Shown: piece by piece, positions 18,926 to 26,229 of the stretch
Layout: the number at the start of each line of letters is the position of its first letter
Numbering within the stretch: the stretch's first letter is position 1
DNA from: Algoriphagus sediminis
Lineage (GTDB): Bacteria; Bacteroidota; Bacteroidia; Cytophagales; Cyclobacteriaceae
NCBI RefSeq assembly: GCF_030403435.1
Contig: NZ_JAUEPH010000004.1
Location: 372,001-436,000 of the forward strand
Length of the DNA stretch: 64,000 bases
Direction of reading: 5' to 3'
The notes under the pieces: model-generated
The model's database searches: none
Told to the model about the DNA's origin: nothing
What the model saw: the letters and a program-made list of their open reading frames with translations, nothing else
Made by a program: the position numbers and the translations under genes

Positions 18926-19079
18926 GTTTTAGGTTATATGTTGTCCGTGTTGGTCCCGATAGCTATCGGGATAGGTTGTAGGTTTTTGGTTGTAGGTTCG
19001 GAGTTCAGAGTTCAAGGTTTAGGGTTCAGGGTTGTAGGTAAAGAGTTAAAGGTTAACGGTTAACGGTTAACGGTTAACG
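18926..19079 (+). repeat. GTTNNNN heptad array (H1) with in-phase palindrome
   Basis: Units of exactly 7 nt starting with GT(T) run from 18926 to 19079: GTTTTAG, GTTATAT, GTTGTCC and so on, ending in four GTTAACG units. A 21-nt block with the palindrome at 18954-18971 replaces three units without disturbing the phase. The array lies upstream of the wza start at 18895. Confidence 0.9.
18954..18971. repeat. Perfect palindrome of the CCCGATAG..ATCGGG family
   Basis: TCCCGATAGCTATCGGGA is a perfect 18-nt inverted repeat set inside the H1 array. Related palindromes occur inside coding sequence at 30369-30385, 30455-30476 and 63723-63761. Confidence 0.85.
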
Positions 19080-19122
19080 AATTTTGTTCATGTGTTTGAG
19101 ATTACTAATTGGATTTAATAAT

Positions 19123-19530
19123 GACTAATCTCAATTTCCTAATCACTAATCCCTATTCTCTAAGTCTCTTAGTCTCTCCGTCTCCCATTCTCTCATTCCC
19201 TAGTCTCTTCTATCCAATCCCTACTTAACTAATCACCAATCAACTAACCACTAAACCCAAATCCCCATTCTCTCATTCTCCTAATCACTAATCAACTAAT
19301 CCCTAACCACTAAACCCAAATCCCTATTCTCTCATTCTCCCAATCACTAATCAACTATCCCAAATCTATATCCAAACCCCAGAAGAGATTTCTCACCCTT
19401 TCAGGGATTCGAAATGACATTTAAAACATTTAACCAATTAACTAATCTCTAATTCTCTCCTCTCTAATTTCCTAATCCCTATTCTCTAATGAACTAATCA
19501 CCAATCAACCAATCACTAAACCCAAATCCC
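19123..19530 (+). repeat. Pyrimidine-rich TAATCNC-type arrays (H2) with direct repeats
   Basis: Degenerate 7-8 nt units (TAATCAC, TAATCCC, TATTCTC, TAAACCC and others) fill the space up to the GNAT gene. A segment of about 55 nt starting at 19244 is repeated nearly exactly at 19303 (period 59). No gene is visible in this 650-nt gap (18896-19548); it is repeat throughout. Confidence 0.8.
19381..19420. repeat. Short palindromic element E3, copy 1
   Basis: A 40-nt element contains GAGATTTCTCACCC and GGGATTCGAAATGAC. The same sequence recurs at 24524-24563 and, in the opposite orientation, at 24415-24443. Elements of this kind are common between genes in Bacteroidota. Confidence 0.75.
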
Positions 19531-19548
19531 TTATCTTGCGCCTCAGTT

Positions 19549-20481
19549 ATGCAAATCAGAAAAGCTTCCGAAGAAGATATCCCAGCTATTATTCAGCTCT
19601 TAAAAGAGTCCTTGGGCGAGTCCATGATTCCAAAATCTGAAAACCTTTGGCGATGGAAGCATATTCATAATCCCTTTGGAGAATCACCTGTATTGCTGGC
19701 TGAAGAAGACCAAAAGCTTATCGGAGTGAGAGCCTTTCTCCGTTGGGACTTTATTCATTCCGGCAAAACCTACAAAGCCTGTAGGGCCGTAGATACTGCC
19801 ACCCATCCCGATTACCAGGGAAAGGGAATATTTAAAACCCTCACCACTCAACTGATCCAGGAAATTCATGAACAGGGTATTGACTTTATTTACAACACTC
19901 CCAATAAGCAAAGTACCCCGGGTTACCTGAAGATGGGATGGGAAAAATGGGGTCAACTTCCTCTTAAACTTCATTTTCATCTTAACTCTGGAAAAAACAC
20001 CCATCCGCTAGACCCTCTACCCTGGAAGGATATTGAGGGTTTGGTGAGTCAGATTGAAGACCGGGATGAAGTAAGTGATGGTACTGCCTTAAAGAAAGGG
20101 TATTTGAAATGGAGGTATCTGGATTGTCCGCTTTTTCCATACTACTATTTAAGCGATTTTGAATCCTATCTTCTTTTCTACCGAATCAAAGAAGGTAAGC
20201 TCGGTAGAGAAATAAGAATTTGTGATTTCTTTAAAACCAGAGATTTAAACCCAAAAGAAATTGAAGATTTGAAAGCTCAACTGAGTGAGGCACAAAATCT
20301 ATCTGGAGCGAGATTTACGTCCTTTTCGGGTTTAAGCTTTGCGAAGCAAAAAGAAATAAACTTAGGCCCCATCCCAATTCTCAAAGCCGGACCATTGGTT
20401 ACCTTAAGACAGGTCAATCCAGACCTCAATCCATTTGAAATCTCCTGGAACTGGTCACTGGGGGATTTGGAACTATTTTGA
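19549..20481 (+). CDS. GNAT-family N-acetyltransferase
   Basis: This is the only plus-strand gene in the window, at 310 residues. Residues 1-150 form a GNAT domain (IRKASEEDIPAIIQLLKES at the start; acetyl-CoA loop TATHPDYQGKGIFKTL at about 83-98), and the C-terminal half looks like a second, degenerate domain. It probably acetylates an amino-sugar or small molecule; the neighbouring convergent deacetylase suggests a glycan substrate, but this is inference. The last nine codons (SLGDLELF and stop) are duplicated at 21409, beyond the RAYT insertion. Confidence 0.82.
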   Translation: MQIRKASEEDIPAIIQLLKESLGESMIPKSENLWRWKHIHNPFGESPVLLAEEDQKLIGVRAFLRWDFIHSGKTYKACRAVDTATHPDYQGKGIFKTLTTQLIQEIHEQGIDFIYNTPNKQSTPGYLKMGWEKWGQLPLKLHFHLNSGKNTHPLDPLPWKDIEGLVSQIEDRDEVSDGTALKKGYLKWRYLDCPLFPYYYLSDFESYLLFYRIKEGKLGREIRICDFFKTRDLNPKEIEDLKAQLSEAQNLSGARFTSFSGLSFAKQKEINLGPIPILKAGPLVTLRQVNPDLNPFEISWNWSLGDLELF

Positions 20482-20542
20482 TTTTTCAAATCACTTTTTC
20501 TTTCATCATTTGGCCAAGAGACGCCATATGCCTGGACTGCAT
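20453..20542. repeat. 90-nt direct repeat, left copy (GNAT end plus deacetylase tail)
   Basis: This copy joins the end of the GNAT gene to a fragment that, on the minus strand, encodes the last residues of a deacetylase (MQSRHMASLGQMMKEKVI). It matches 21409-21498 at about 80 of 90 positions, and most differences are synonymous in both reading frames. The two copies bracket the RAYT/REP unit. Confidence 0.85.
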
Positions 20543-20545
20543 CCC

Positions 20546-20660
20546 CTCACGGTGGTCGGTGTCCCCACCGAACACTGAATTCCTACCTTCTCCTCACCGT
20601 GGTCGGTGTCCCCACCGAACACTGAATTCCTACCTTCTCCATGGTCTGTGTCTTAAAACA
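20546..20660. repeat. REP-like hairpins, left side of RAYT
   Basis: Two tandem 47-nt units (20546-20592 and 20593-20639) each contain the hairpin TCGGTG-TCCC-CACCGA. A third, diverged unit begins at 20641 with GGTCTGTG. They lie just past the 3' end of the RAYT gene and share the GGTCNGTG core with the repeats on its other side. Confidence 0.85.
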
Positions 20661-20662
20661 CA

Positions 20663-21220
20663 TCAAAATCTCTCTCGATAATCTGTTAAAATTCCAAATT
20701 CATCTTGGCCACCTTCATAAAATCTCGCCGAAGACCATTTATACGCCTCCGGACTGACCGCTAAGTTCCAATGTACCTGCAAAGGATTCAAATGTATATA
20801 CTTGATCTTCTGCTCTACCTTCGCCTTGGTGTCCATCAGAACCGCCAGAGGATCACGCTGCCATATGCGAACTTTTCGATCTGATTCATCCACCAAAAAT
20901 CTTGAATGAAGCGAAAGGTTTTCGAATTTTATTTTTTTGGCTAAAAGATGACTTGTAAACTTATTGAAGCTTGCATGAGGCATCTCTTTTCCATTCATCT
21001 CCATCATTTCCCAAATTAAATGAATGTGATTCGGCATGATCACAAATGCATAAATCTTTATTTTTCCTCTCATCACCAATTCCTGAAGTGAGGAAATTAA
21101 GACCCCTTTATATGCATCCTTGGAAAGTACTTTTATCCAATCCTTGATCGTGTCGGTCCAAAAATAAACCTCCTCTAAATCCATTTGCGAATTCCTTATG
21201 TTTTCAGTTAAAGGGGTCAT
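20663..21220 (-). CDS. REP-associated tyrosine transposase (RAYT, Y1/HUH family)
   Basis: This 185-residue protein is a Y1 transposase of the REP-associated branch. The HUH motif lies in FVIMPNHIHLIW (about 59-70), the catalytic tyrosine in KIKYIHLNPLQ (about 136-146), and the family ending YKWSSARFYEGG follows. RAYTs nick and join single-stranded DNA at REP hairpins and are mostly domesticated single-copy genes. Here REP-like hairpins lie on both sides, and a duplicated 90-nt segment brackets the whole unit. The gene appears intact. Confidence 0.93.
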   Translation of the reverse strand: MTPLTENIRNSQMDLEEVYFWTDTIKDWIKVLSKDAYKGVLISSLQELVMRGKIKIYAFVIMPNHIHLIWEMMEMNGKEMPHASFNKFTSHLLAKKIKFENLSLHSRFLVDESDRKVRIWQRDPLAVLMDTKAKVEQKIKYIHLNPLQVHWNLAVSPEAYKWSSARFYEGGQDEFGILTDYRERF

Positions 21221-21225
21221 AACTT

Positions 21226-21408
21226 ATGTGGTCTGCGAGGGGATTAAGTGGTCTGTGAGGGAATTATCTGGTCTGTGAGAGGATTAAGTAGTCTGTGAGG
21301 ACACAGACCACGGGGGGGGGAGCTCTAAAGTAACTGTGAGACACAAACCAAGGGTGAGGTGATCTGTGAGTGAATTAAATGGTCTGTGAGGACACAGACC
21401 ATGGGTGC
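21226..21408. repeat. REP-like GGTCTGTG repeats, right side of RAYT
   Basis: At least six copies of GTGGTCTGTGAG or close variants lie here. Two are complete hairpins (GGTCTGTG-AGGA-CACAGACC), one near 21292-21311 and one near 21381-21400, and there is a G-run at 21313-21321. They precede the RAYT start and resemble the hairpins on its other side. Confidence 0.85.
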
Positions 21409-21498
21409 GGTCACTGGGGGATTTGGAGCTCTTTTGATTTTTCAAATCACTTTTTCTTTCATCATTTGGCCAAGGGAAGCCATATGCAGGGATTGCAT
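21409..21498. repeat. 90-nt direct repeat, right copy (GNAT tail plus deacetylase end)
   Basis: Contains a second GNAT C-terminal tail (SLGDLELF and stop, plus strand), using different synonymous codons from the left copy, joined to the real 3' end of the deacetylase gene. See 20453-20542. Confidence 0.85.
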
Positions 21499-22419
21499 TC
21501 CAAAATTCTCCCTTAGTAAATCATAATAATCTAAAATCTCCTGCAATTCTTTGAGGCATTCTTGAGGGGCTGAACCAAAATTATGAGGGTGCCACCAAAG
21601 ATGATAAACCTCTCCATTTTCTGCTGCAAATGCCATTTCATCCTTCACTCGCTTTAATCTTTGGCTATTCATCCATCCATTCTTTAAAGAATAAGGTCTA
21701 AATATCCTCGATGCAGGAATAATCAAGGGTTCATTCGGATATTGAACCATCTCATCATATCCATAGGAAGTCTTGGCCCCTACCGGGAAAAAGCAGTCTG
21801 CAGATCGGAAGAGCTTTTTGCTAAAGCTTTCATGTTGGGTTTCCTGCCAATACCAATTCTTGGGATTTCCCCTCACTTGCTGATAACCCTCCTCTAAGCA
21901 AACCTTAAGATAAAGTTCATTGATATGGTTTCTGGGAAAGACCAGCGACTCAAGGCTAAGGCCAAATTTCTCTTTTGCAATTTCCTGGGTAGCCTGTAAA
22001 TCCTGCCGAAACTGCTCGGGGCTTTGCCCACGCACCAAAGTGTAATAATGTGCATAGGAATGAGAACCCAGTTCCTGTCCCGGAGTATCCAAAATCATCT
22101 TCACCAACTCCGGAGCAAAATGCACTTCAGGCTTAATTCCATATTGCTTCACCCAGTGATAGGCCGATAGTTCCCTATCCCGATAAGAAGGCTGAAATTC
22201 GGGCGAATACTCCTTCCATTCTTCTTCATTTTCCGCAAAAAGCATCCCTACCGTCGCCCAGGTAACCTCCACCTTATGAGCTACAAACATCTCCAGCATG
22301 CGAGGAATCAGCTCCCGCGTATTCGAAAAGTACTCAGGTTTATACTTGGTTCCCACTTTGTCAAATATCCCCCAAAGGAGTTCGAAGTCGAGGCTTATTG
22401 TGAAGGTGGCGTTTTTGAT
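21442..22419 (-). CDS. Polysaccharide deacetylase (NodB-like), start codon unclear
   Basis: The open frame extends from a stop at 22432-22434 down to 21442. The first family motif, TISLDFELLWG (metal-binding Asp of NodB motif 1), lies upstream of the only standard start, a GTG at 22354-22356, so a protein starting there would lack it. Later motifs are present: GSHSYAHYYT (motif 2, HSxxH) and FPRNHIN, then HLWWHPHNFG near the end. The function would be to remove N-acetyl groups from a glycan or lipid-linked sugar. A plausible ancestral start is the ATC at 22417-22419, followed by AAA. Either a non-standard start is used or the gene has lost its start. Confidence 0.78.
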   Translation of the reverse strand: MKNATFTISLDFELLWGIFDKVGTKYKPEYFSNTRELIPRMLEMFVAHKVEVTWATVGMLFAENEEEWKEYSPEFQPSYRDRELSAYHWVKQYGIKPEVHFAPELVKMILDTPGQELGSHSYAHYYTLVRGQSPEQFRQDLQATQEIAKEKFGLSLESLVFPRNHINELYLKVCLEEGYQQVRGNPKNWYWQETQHESFSKKLFRSADCFFPVGAKTSYGYDEMVQYPNEPLIIPASRIFRPYSLKNGWMNSQRLKRVKDEMAFAAENGEVYHLWWHPHNFGSAPQECLKELQEILDYYDLLRENFGMQSLHMASLGQMMKEKVI

Positions 22420-22544
22420 TTTAGTAAGGATTTAAATTAAAATTGAGGAATCGACTGTTTGAAACTAGAGAATAGAGAAACAAAAATGAGGGATCAGGGA
22501 ATTGGGATTAGGTACTTTGTATTCCAGACATATGAGTGAAGAAA

Positions 22545-22913
22545 TCATTCTCTGTTTTTTTCTGTGAGGTATCTGATATATCCATTAAGAATCTTCAGAG
22601 ATTTCTGACATTCCTCTTTCAAAGATTGAAAAGTATCTTCTGAGATATATTCCTCTTCTTTGGCTTCAATTAAATGATCTAATACTTCAGCTAAGGAACC
22701 GCGAGAATTATAAAAGAATTTTCTACTATCCAAAAAGTGGTACCGGCCCCAACCCTCAGCAATATTTGCGGTAGCAGACCTAGCCGCTCTCAGTAGTTGA
22801 GAATGCAACTCATATTTTTCTTTTGTAGGAAGGTTATTTAACACCTCTGTTTTAATTCTTCTCTTCAGTGTTTGTGCCGCCTGCCAACACTTTAAATCCT
22901 CAAAAGTATCCAA
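22545..22913 (-). CDS. Four-helix-bundle protein (23S-IVP family)
   Basis: This 122-residue full-length member opens with DTFEDLKCWQAAQTLKRRI and has the central RAARSATANIAEGWGRY (about 43-59) and a C-terminal helix ending KILNGYIRYLTEKNRE. The only standard start is TTG at 22911-22913. It lies between a deacetylase and a membrane protein, with H2-type repeats immediately upstream. No function is established for the family; it is related to Avd. Confidence 0.9.
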   Translation of the reverse strand: MDTFEDLKCWQAAQTLKRRIKTEVLNNLPTKEKYELHSQLLRAARSATANIAEGWGRYHFLDSRKFFYNSRGSLAEVLDHLIEAKEEEYISEDTFQSLKEECQKSLKILNGYIRYLTEKNRE

Positions 22914-23123
22914 AACCCTTATTCCTGATAAACTATTTCCAAATCCCTAACCACTAATCAGCTAATACCTCACCCCTAATCACCAATCAACTAATCCCTG
23001 ACCCCAAATCTCAACACCCTCCCCGCATCCTGGCCCCTCGCTAAAATGATACTCAATCATTTTTTAACGCTCGGTCCTCCCAAATCCCTATTCTCCTATT
23101 CTCTCAATCTCATATCAACCAAT
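22914..23123 (+). repeat. H2-type arrays around element E1
   Basis: Degenerate TAATC/AATCCC units flank a copy of element E1 (23023-23080). No gene is visible. Confidence 0.75.
23023..23080. repeat. Palindromic element E1, intergenic copy (ATGAT core)
   Basis: Conserved arms CATCCTGGCCCCTC and CGGTCCTCC flank a core in which ATGAT and ATCAT pair around ACTCA. The other copies are at 25529-25588, 27970-28030 (both inside genes) and 48325-48383. Confidence 0.85.
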
Positions 23124-24347
23124 CTACTTCTCAACTACTAAACTTTCCTCCTCAAGCCTCCTCCTCTCCTCCTCCACAATCCTATTAAAAATCTCACCTC
23201 TTTTCTTAATCCGGTTTGTTTTCTGCCAGTCCATAAAGGCTACGATCACAAAGAGCATGAAATACATGATCTGTGACTTCTGACGGATAATGATTCCCAG
23301 ATTCGACATTACGAAAGTCATGGAAATAGAAATAGAAATAAATACCACTCCGGACATCTTCACCATAGCAGGTGCCTGCTTGATGTAGGTGATAAAATCC
23401 TTTTTCAGGATCTTGCTAAACATGTAGATGTAAAGTGCATTCTCCATGGAAACCACCAGACCTATGGCATTCGGAGAGTCTATAAATAGCGGCCTAAACC
23501 AAAAAGTAAACAGCTTCATCGGTAGACTATAGGAACCCATATCAACAGCAGATCCTGCAGATTGTAGCCTTTGCCTATTTAGGGCGGATTCCTCATAAAA
23601 ACTTTCAACAATATTATTCGGGTCATATCCCAAAAAGGAAATCAAGTCTTCATACACATAAATGCTCATACCTATGGCGAAAAGCACAACCAGATACTTC
23701 TGATAGACGGGGACTTTCTCTCTACCCAAAACAAAGCCTACTCCCATTCCAATGAGTGTAGCAAAGAGTATGTGAGGGCGAATCATATAGGTGAGAAATG
23801 CTCCAAATGCAATATGGTAAGGTCGTTTGGCAGGCCAGGACAATCCATAAACCAAAAAGCCAATCCCAGCAAAAATTATGGCTCCCTTGCCCAAAGAGGC
23901 TGTCCAGAAATGCATATTTGGCAAAAACATAAACAGGGTAATCGCATCCCAACCTTCGAACTTGGGATTAAAGCGTAGGTTTTCCTTAAAAAAACAATAA
24001 AAATAAACAAAGCCCCAGTACCCCAGCCAAGTACAAAGGAACATCATCATATCATAGTTAAAGCCCAGCCAATTGGCAAAGGGATAATTCAACCATTCCA
24101 CAAATTGGGTTCCCTCATGAAATGCATCAAACCAATTATTGTAGTGTTTATAGCTTTCGTAGTATACTACAGAATCAGATCTATTAAACTGAGCATAGGT
24201 CCAATACACCAATCCAAAGAACATATGATACCAAAAAAGTTGATTTAACAACCCTGCTTTCAGCCATTTATGCCGTTTCTGAAGATTACTCAGTACCGGC
24301 TGGCTAATGCCAAAAAGGATCAATATAAGTATTACTGCGCCGAGCAT
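23124..24347 (-). CDS. Polytopic membrane protein, EpsG/Wzy-like candidate
   Basis: This 407-residue protein has about nine hydrophobic segments and a charged C-terminal tail rich in Glu and Arg. The motif SLGKGAIIFAGIGFLVYG (about 140-157) following PNMHFWTASL, and the RPHILF motif further on, resemble EpsG-like and other polysaccharide polymerase membrane proteins. I cannot name the function with confidence; polymerase or chain-modifying membrane enzyme are both possible. An H1 array starts only 6 nt upstream of the ATG at 24345-24347, leaving no ordinary leader. Confidence 0.6.
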   Translation of the reverse strand: MLGAVILILILFGISQPVLSNLQKRHKWLKAGLLNQLFWYHMFFGLVYWTYAQFNRSDSVVYYESYKHYNNWFDAFHEGTQFVEWLNYPFANWLGFNYDMMMFLCTWLGYWGFVYFYCFFKENLRFNPKFEGWDAITLFMFLPNMHFWTASLGKGAIIFAGIGFLVYGLSWPAKRPYHIAFGAFLTYMIRPHILFATLIGMGVGFVLGREKVPVYQKYLVVLFAIGMSIYVYEDLISFLGYDPNNIVESFYEESALNRQRLQSAGSAVDMGSYSLPMKLFTFWFRPLFIDSPNAIGLVVSMENALYIYMFSKILKKDFITYIKQAPAMVKMSGVVFISISISMTFVMSNLGIIIRQKSQIMYFMLFVIVAFMDWQKTNRIKKRGEIFNRIVEEERRRLEEESLVVEK

Positions 24348-24353
24348 TTATCG

Positions 24354-24489
24354 GTTATCCGTTATCCGTTATCTGTTGTGGGTTGTCAGTTGTCAATAAA
24401 ACTTAATGTTGATTTGTCATTTCGAACAAAGGGAGAAATCTCTATTGGTTTTAGGTTCGGGGTTCAGGGTTCGGAGTTCAGGGTTCGTC
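24354..24489 (+). repeat. H1 GTTNNNN arrays interrupted by element E3
   Basis: Six perfect units run from 24354 to 24395 (GTTATCC, GTTATCC, GTTATCT, GTTGTGG, GTTGTCA, GTTGTCA) and six more from 24448 to 24489 (GTTTTAG, GTTCGGG and so on). Between them lies an inverted copy of element E3 at 24415-24443. The first unit is 6 nt from the start codon of the membrane protein. Confidence 0.88.
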
Positions 24490-24523
24490 TAATCTCTCAT
24501 TCTCTTGGTCTTTCCAACCCCCT

Positions 24524-24672
24524 AGAAGATATTTCTCACCCTTTCAGGGATTCGAAATGACACTTGAAACAATTCACCAATCAACTGATTAACCAATTAA
24601 CTAATCATAAACTAATTGATTCTCCATTCTCTAAATCTCTCACTCTCTATTCTCGTTTCAACCAATCCCTAA
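24524..24672. repeat. Element E3 copy and H2 arrays
   Basis: E3 (24524-24563) is nearly identical to 19381-19420. H2-type AATCAACTGATTAACC units follow up to the stop of the glycosyltransferase at 24673. No gene is present in 24348-24672. Confidence 0.75.
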
Positions 24673-26229
24673 TCAACTAATAACCGATTCATAAACTGCC
24701 TCAATCTCCTTCACCATTCTCTTCATACTAAACTTCTCCACTACCCTGGCTCTGGCTGATTTAGCCATTTTAGACTGCAGTTCAGGATCGCTCAATAATT
24801 TGATACAATAATCAACCAACTCTTCATACTCATCAATTTCGGAAAGAAAACCTTGATTTCCATGTTGGATGATCTCTCCAATCCCACCTGCTCGGGTAGC
24901 CACCACAGGCACCTCGCAGGACATGGCTTCCAGCATTGCTATGGGTAAACCCTCGAATTCAGAGGTGCTCAGATAAATATCCATTATGGATAGATATGGG
25001 ATCACCTCCTTTTGAACCCCTACCAAATGAAAGTTATTCCCAAAACCGGATTTCTCTATTTGCTCCTCAATTCTTTCTCTCCACTCTCCATCTCCCACCA
25101 GCAAAAAATGAGTTTCGGGTTTCAACTCTAAAATCTTCAAAGCTAAATCAACCCAGATCCATAAGCGCTTTTGGGAACGAAATACTGCGACTTTGCCGAT
25201 GATTTTAGAACCTACTGGAATTGATAGTTCTTCTTTCAAATTATGGGTTGTACTGGGTTCCGCGATAAAATTTTCCAAATTAGTTTTAGAGATTCGGGAT
25301 TGGGGATTAGGGTTACCTTGAGAATTCTCATAATTAGAGACAGTAGGCTTTGAAACTGCACCGGACTTAGAGACTAAGGGACTAGGAGATTCAGAATTCT
25401 TCTCGGGATGATCCCTTAGTCTCCCAATCTCTAAGTCTCTATGTCCTTCTATACCTTTCCCCTGATCCCTATCACCTATTTCCTTTCCCCTTATCTCTAA
25501 TCCCTGATCCCTATTCTCAATTGGCCGCCCACATCCTGGCCCCTCACTAAATTTATCCACTGGATAATTTTTTAACGTTCGGTCCTCCATATCAACTATT
25601 TCCTGTCCCCTATTACCTAATCCCAAATCACTGTTCCCACATACTTGAGCCCTATTCACAAATCCCTGCTCCCCAAAAACAATTCGTCTAAAAATATCGG
25701 TATTCACCCCATTCCGAATCACCCTCACCTTTAATCTCCCTCCTCTTTGGTATGGGTCAAAGATGGAATTCAGCTGCATGGAAAGTGCCACCTCATTGGA
25801 AACGGCGATGGCTACGTCCTGTTTTTTGAACGTAAAGCGATTACCCCAATAGGAAATAGAATTATATCTATCCCAGGTATTGTGCTCTGTGTATACGATA
25901 GGAATATCAATTTCCTTTCCCACCAATCTGGAAAGTATCCCTGCCCAGGGCAAATGAGCATGTACTATATCGATTCCCTTTTTCTGGATAAACTCCCGAA
26001 CCTTTCGGACCTGAAAAAACAAACCCAAATTACCGGAAGGAATTAATTCTACCTGAATACCTGATCCTTCAAGTTCATCTACAATATTATTCTCCTGATG
26101 ATAGAAATAGAGGCAGAAAAAATCGTATTTCTCCTGATTATGTACCTTGGCTGTCTCGGGTATTAATTTTTCAGCTCCCCCTCGGCCCAAAGACTTTATT
26201 AAATGAAGGACTTTGACCCTTTTATCCAT
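24673..26229 (-). CDS. GT4 glycosyltransferase with ~148-residue repeat-derived linker
   Basis: At 518 residues this is far longer than the usual 360-400. Residues 1-183 are a GT4 N-terminal domain (HLIKSLGRGGAEKLIPETAK, about 9-28), nearly identical to the gene at 27313. Residues 332-518 are a C-terminal donor domain with VAVFRSQKRLW and FEGLPIAMLEAMSCEVPVV. Residues 184-331 are a low-complexity charged stretch (DQGLEIRGKEIGDRDQGKG and similar) whose DNA is the H2/E1 repeat sequence seen between genes, in frame. The N- and C-terminal domains look intact, so the enzyme may still work. It overlaps the upstream GT4 by 8 nt. Confidence 0.88.
   Translation of the reverse strand: MDKRVKVLHLIKSLGRGGAEKLIPETAKVHNQEKYDFFCLYFYHQENNIVDELEGSGIQVELIPSGNLGLFFQVRKVREFIQKKGIDIVHAHLPWAGILSRLVGKEIDIPIVYTEHNTWDRYNSISYWGNRFTFKKQDVAIAVSNEVALSMQLNSIFDPYQRGGRLKVRVIRNGVNTDIFRRIVFGEQGFVNRAQVCGNSDLGLGNRGQEIVDMEDRTLKNYPVDKFSEGPGCGRPIENRDQGLEIRGKEIGDRDQGKGIEGHRDLEIGRLRDHPEKNSESPSPLVSKSGAVSKPTVSNYENSQGNPNPQSRISKTNLENFIAEPSTTHNLKEELSIPVGSKIIGKVAVFRSQKRLWIWVDLALKILELKPETHFLLVGDGEWRERIEEQIEKSGFGNNFHLVGVQKEVIPYLSIMDIYLSTSEFEGLPIAMLEAMSCEVPVVATRAGGIGEIIQHGNQGFLSEIDEYEELVDYCIKLLSDPELQSKMAKSARARVVEKFSMKRMVKEIEAVYESVIS
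25237..25680. repeat. In-frame H2/E1 repeat block inside a glycosyltransferase gene
   Basis: H2-like units (CCCTGATCCCTATCACC and others) and a complete E1 element occupy the interdomain linker of the GT4 gene without a stop codon in the coding frame. The sequence is not distinguishable by eye from the intergenic arrays at 22914-23123. Confidence 0.85.
25529..25588. repeat. Element E1, coding copy (TTATCCA core)
   Basis: Same arms as 23023-23080, but the core is TTATCCA paired with TGGATAA. It is read in frame as EDRTLKNYPVDKFSEGPGCG. Confidence 0.9.

Noticed and set aside
20453..21498. IS200/IS605-type insertion sequence with target-site duplication
   Set aside because: The transposase is of the RAYT type with REP hairpins rather than IS ends, and the flanking 90-nt copies differ mostly at synonymous sites, unlike a fresh duplication.
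24673..26229. Pseudogene because of the long low-complexity linker
   Set aside because: The frame is unbroken, both GT domains keep their motifs, and two neighbouring GT4 genes carry similar linkers, so it is more likely a tolerated insertion.
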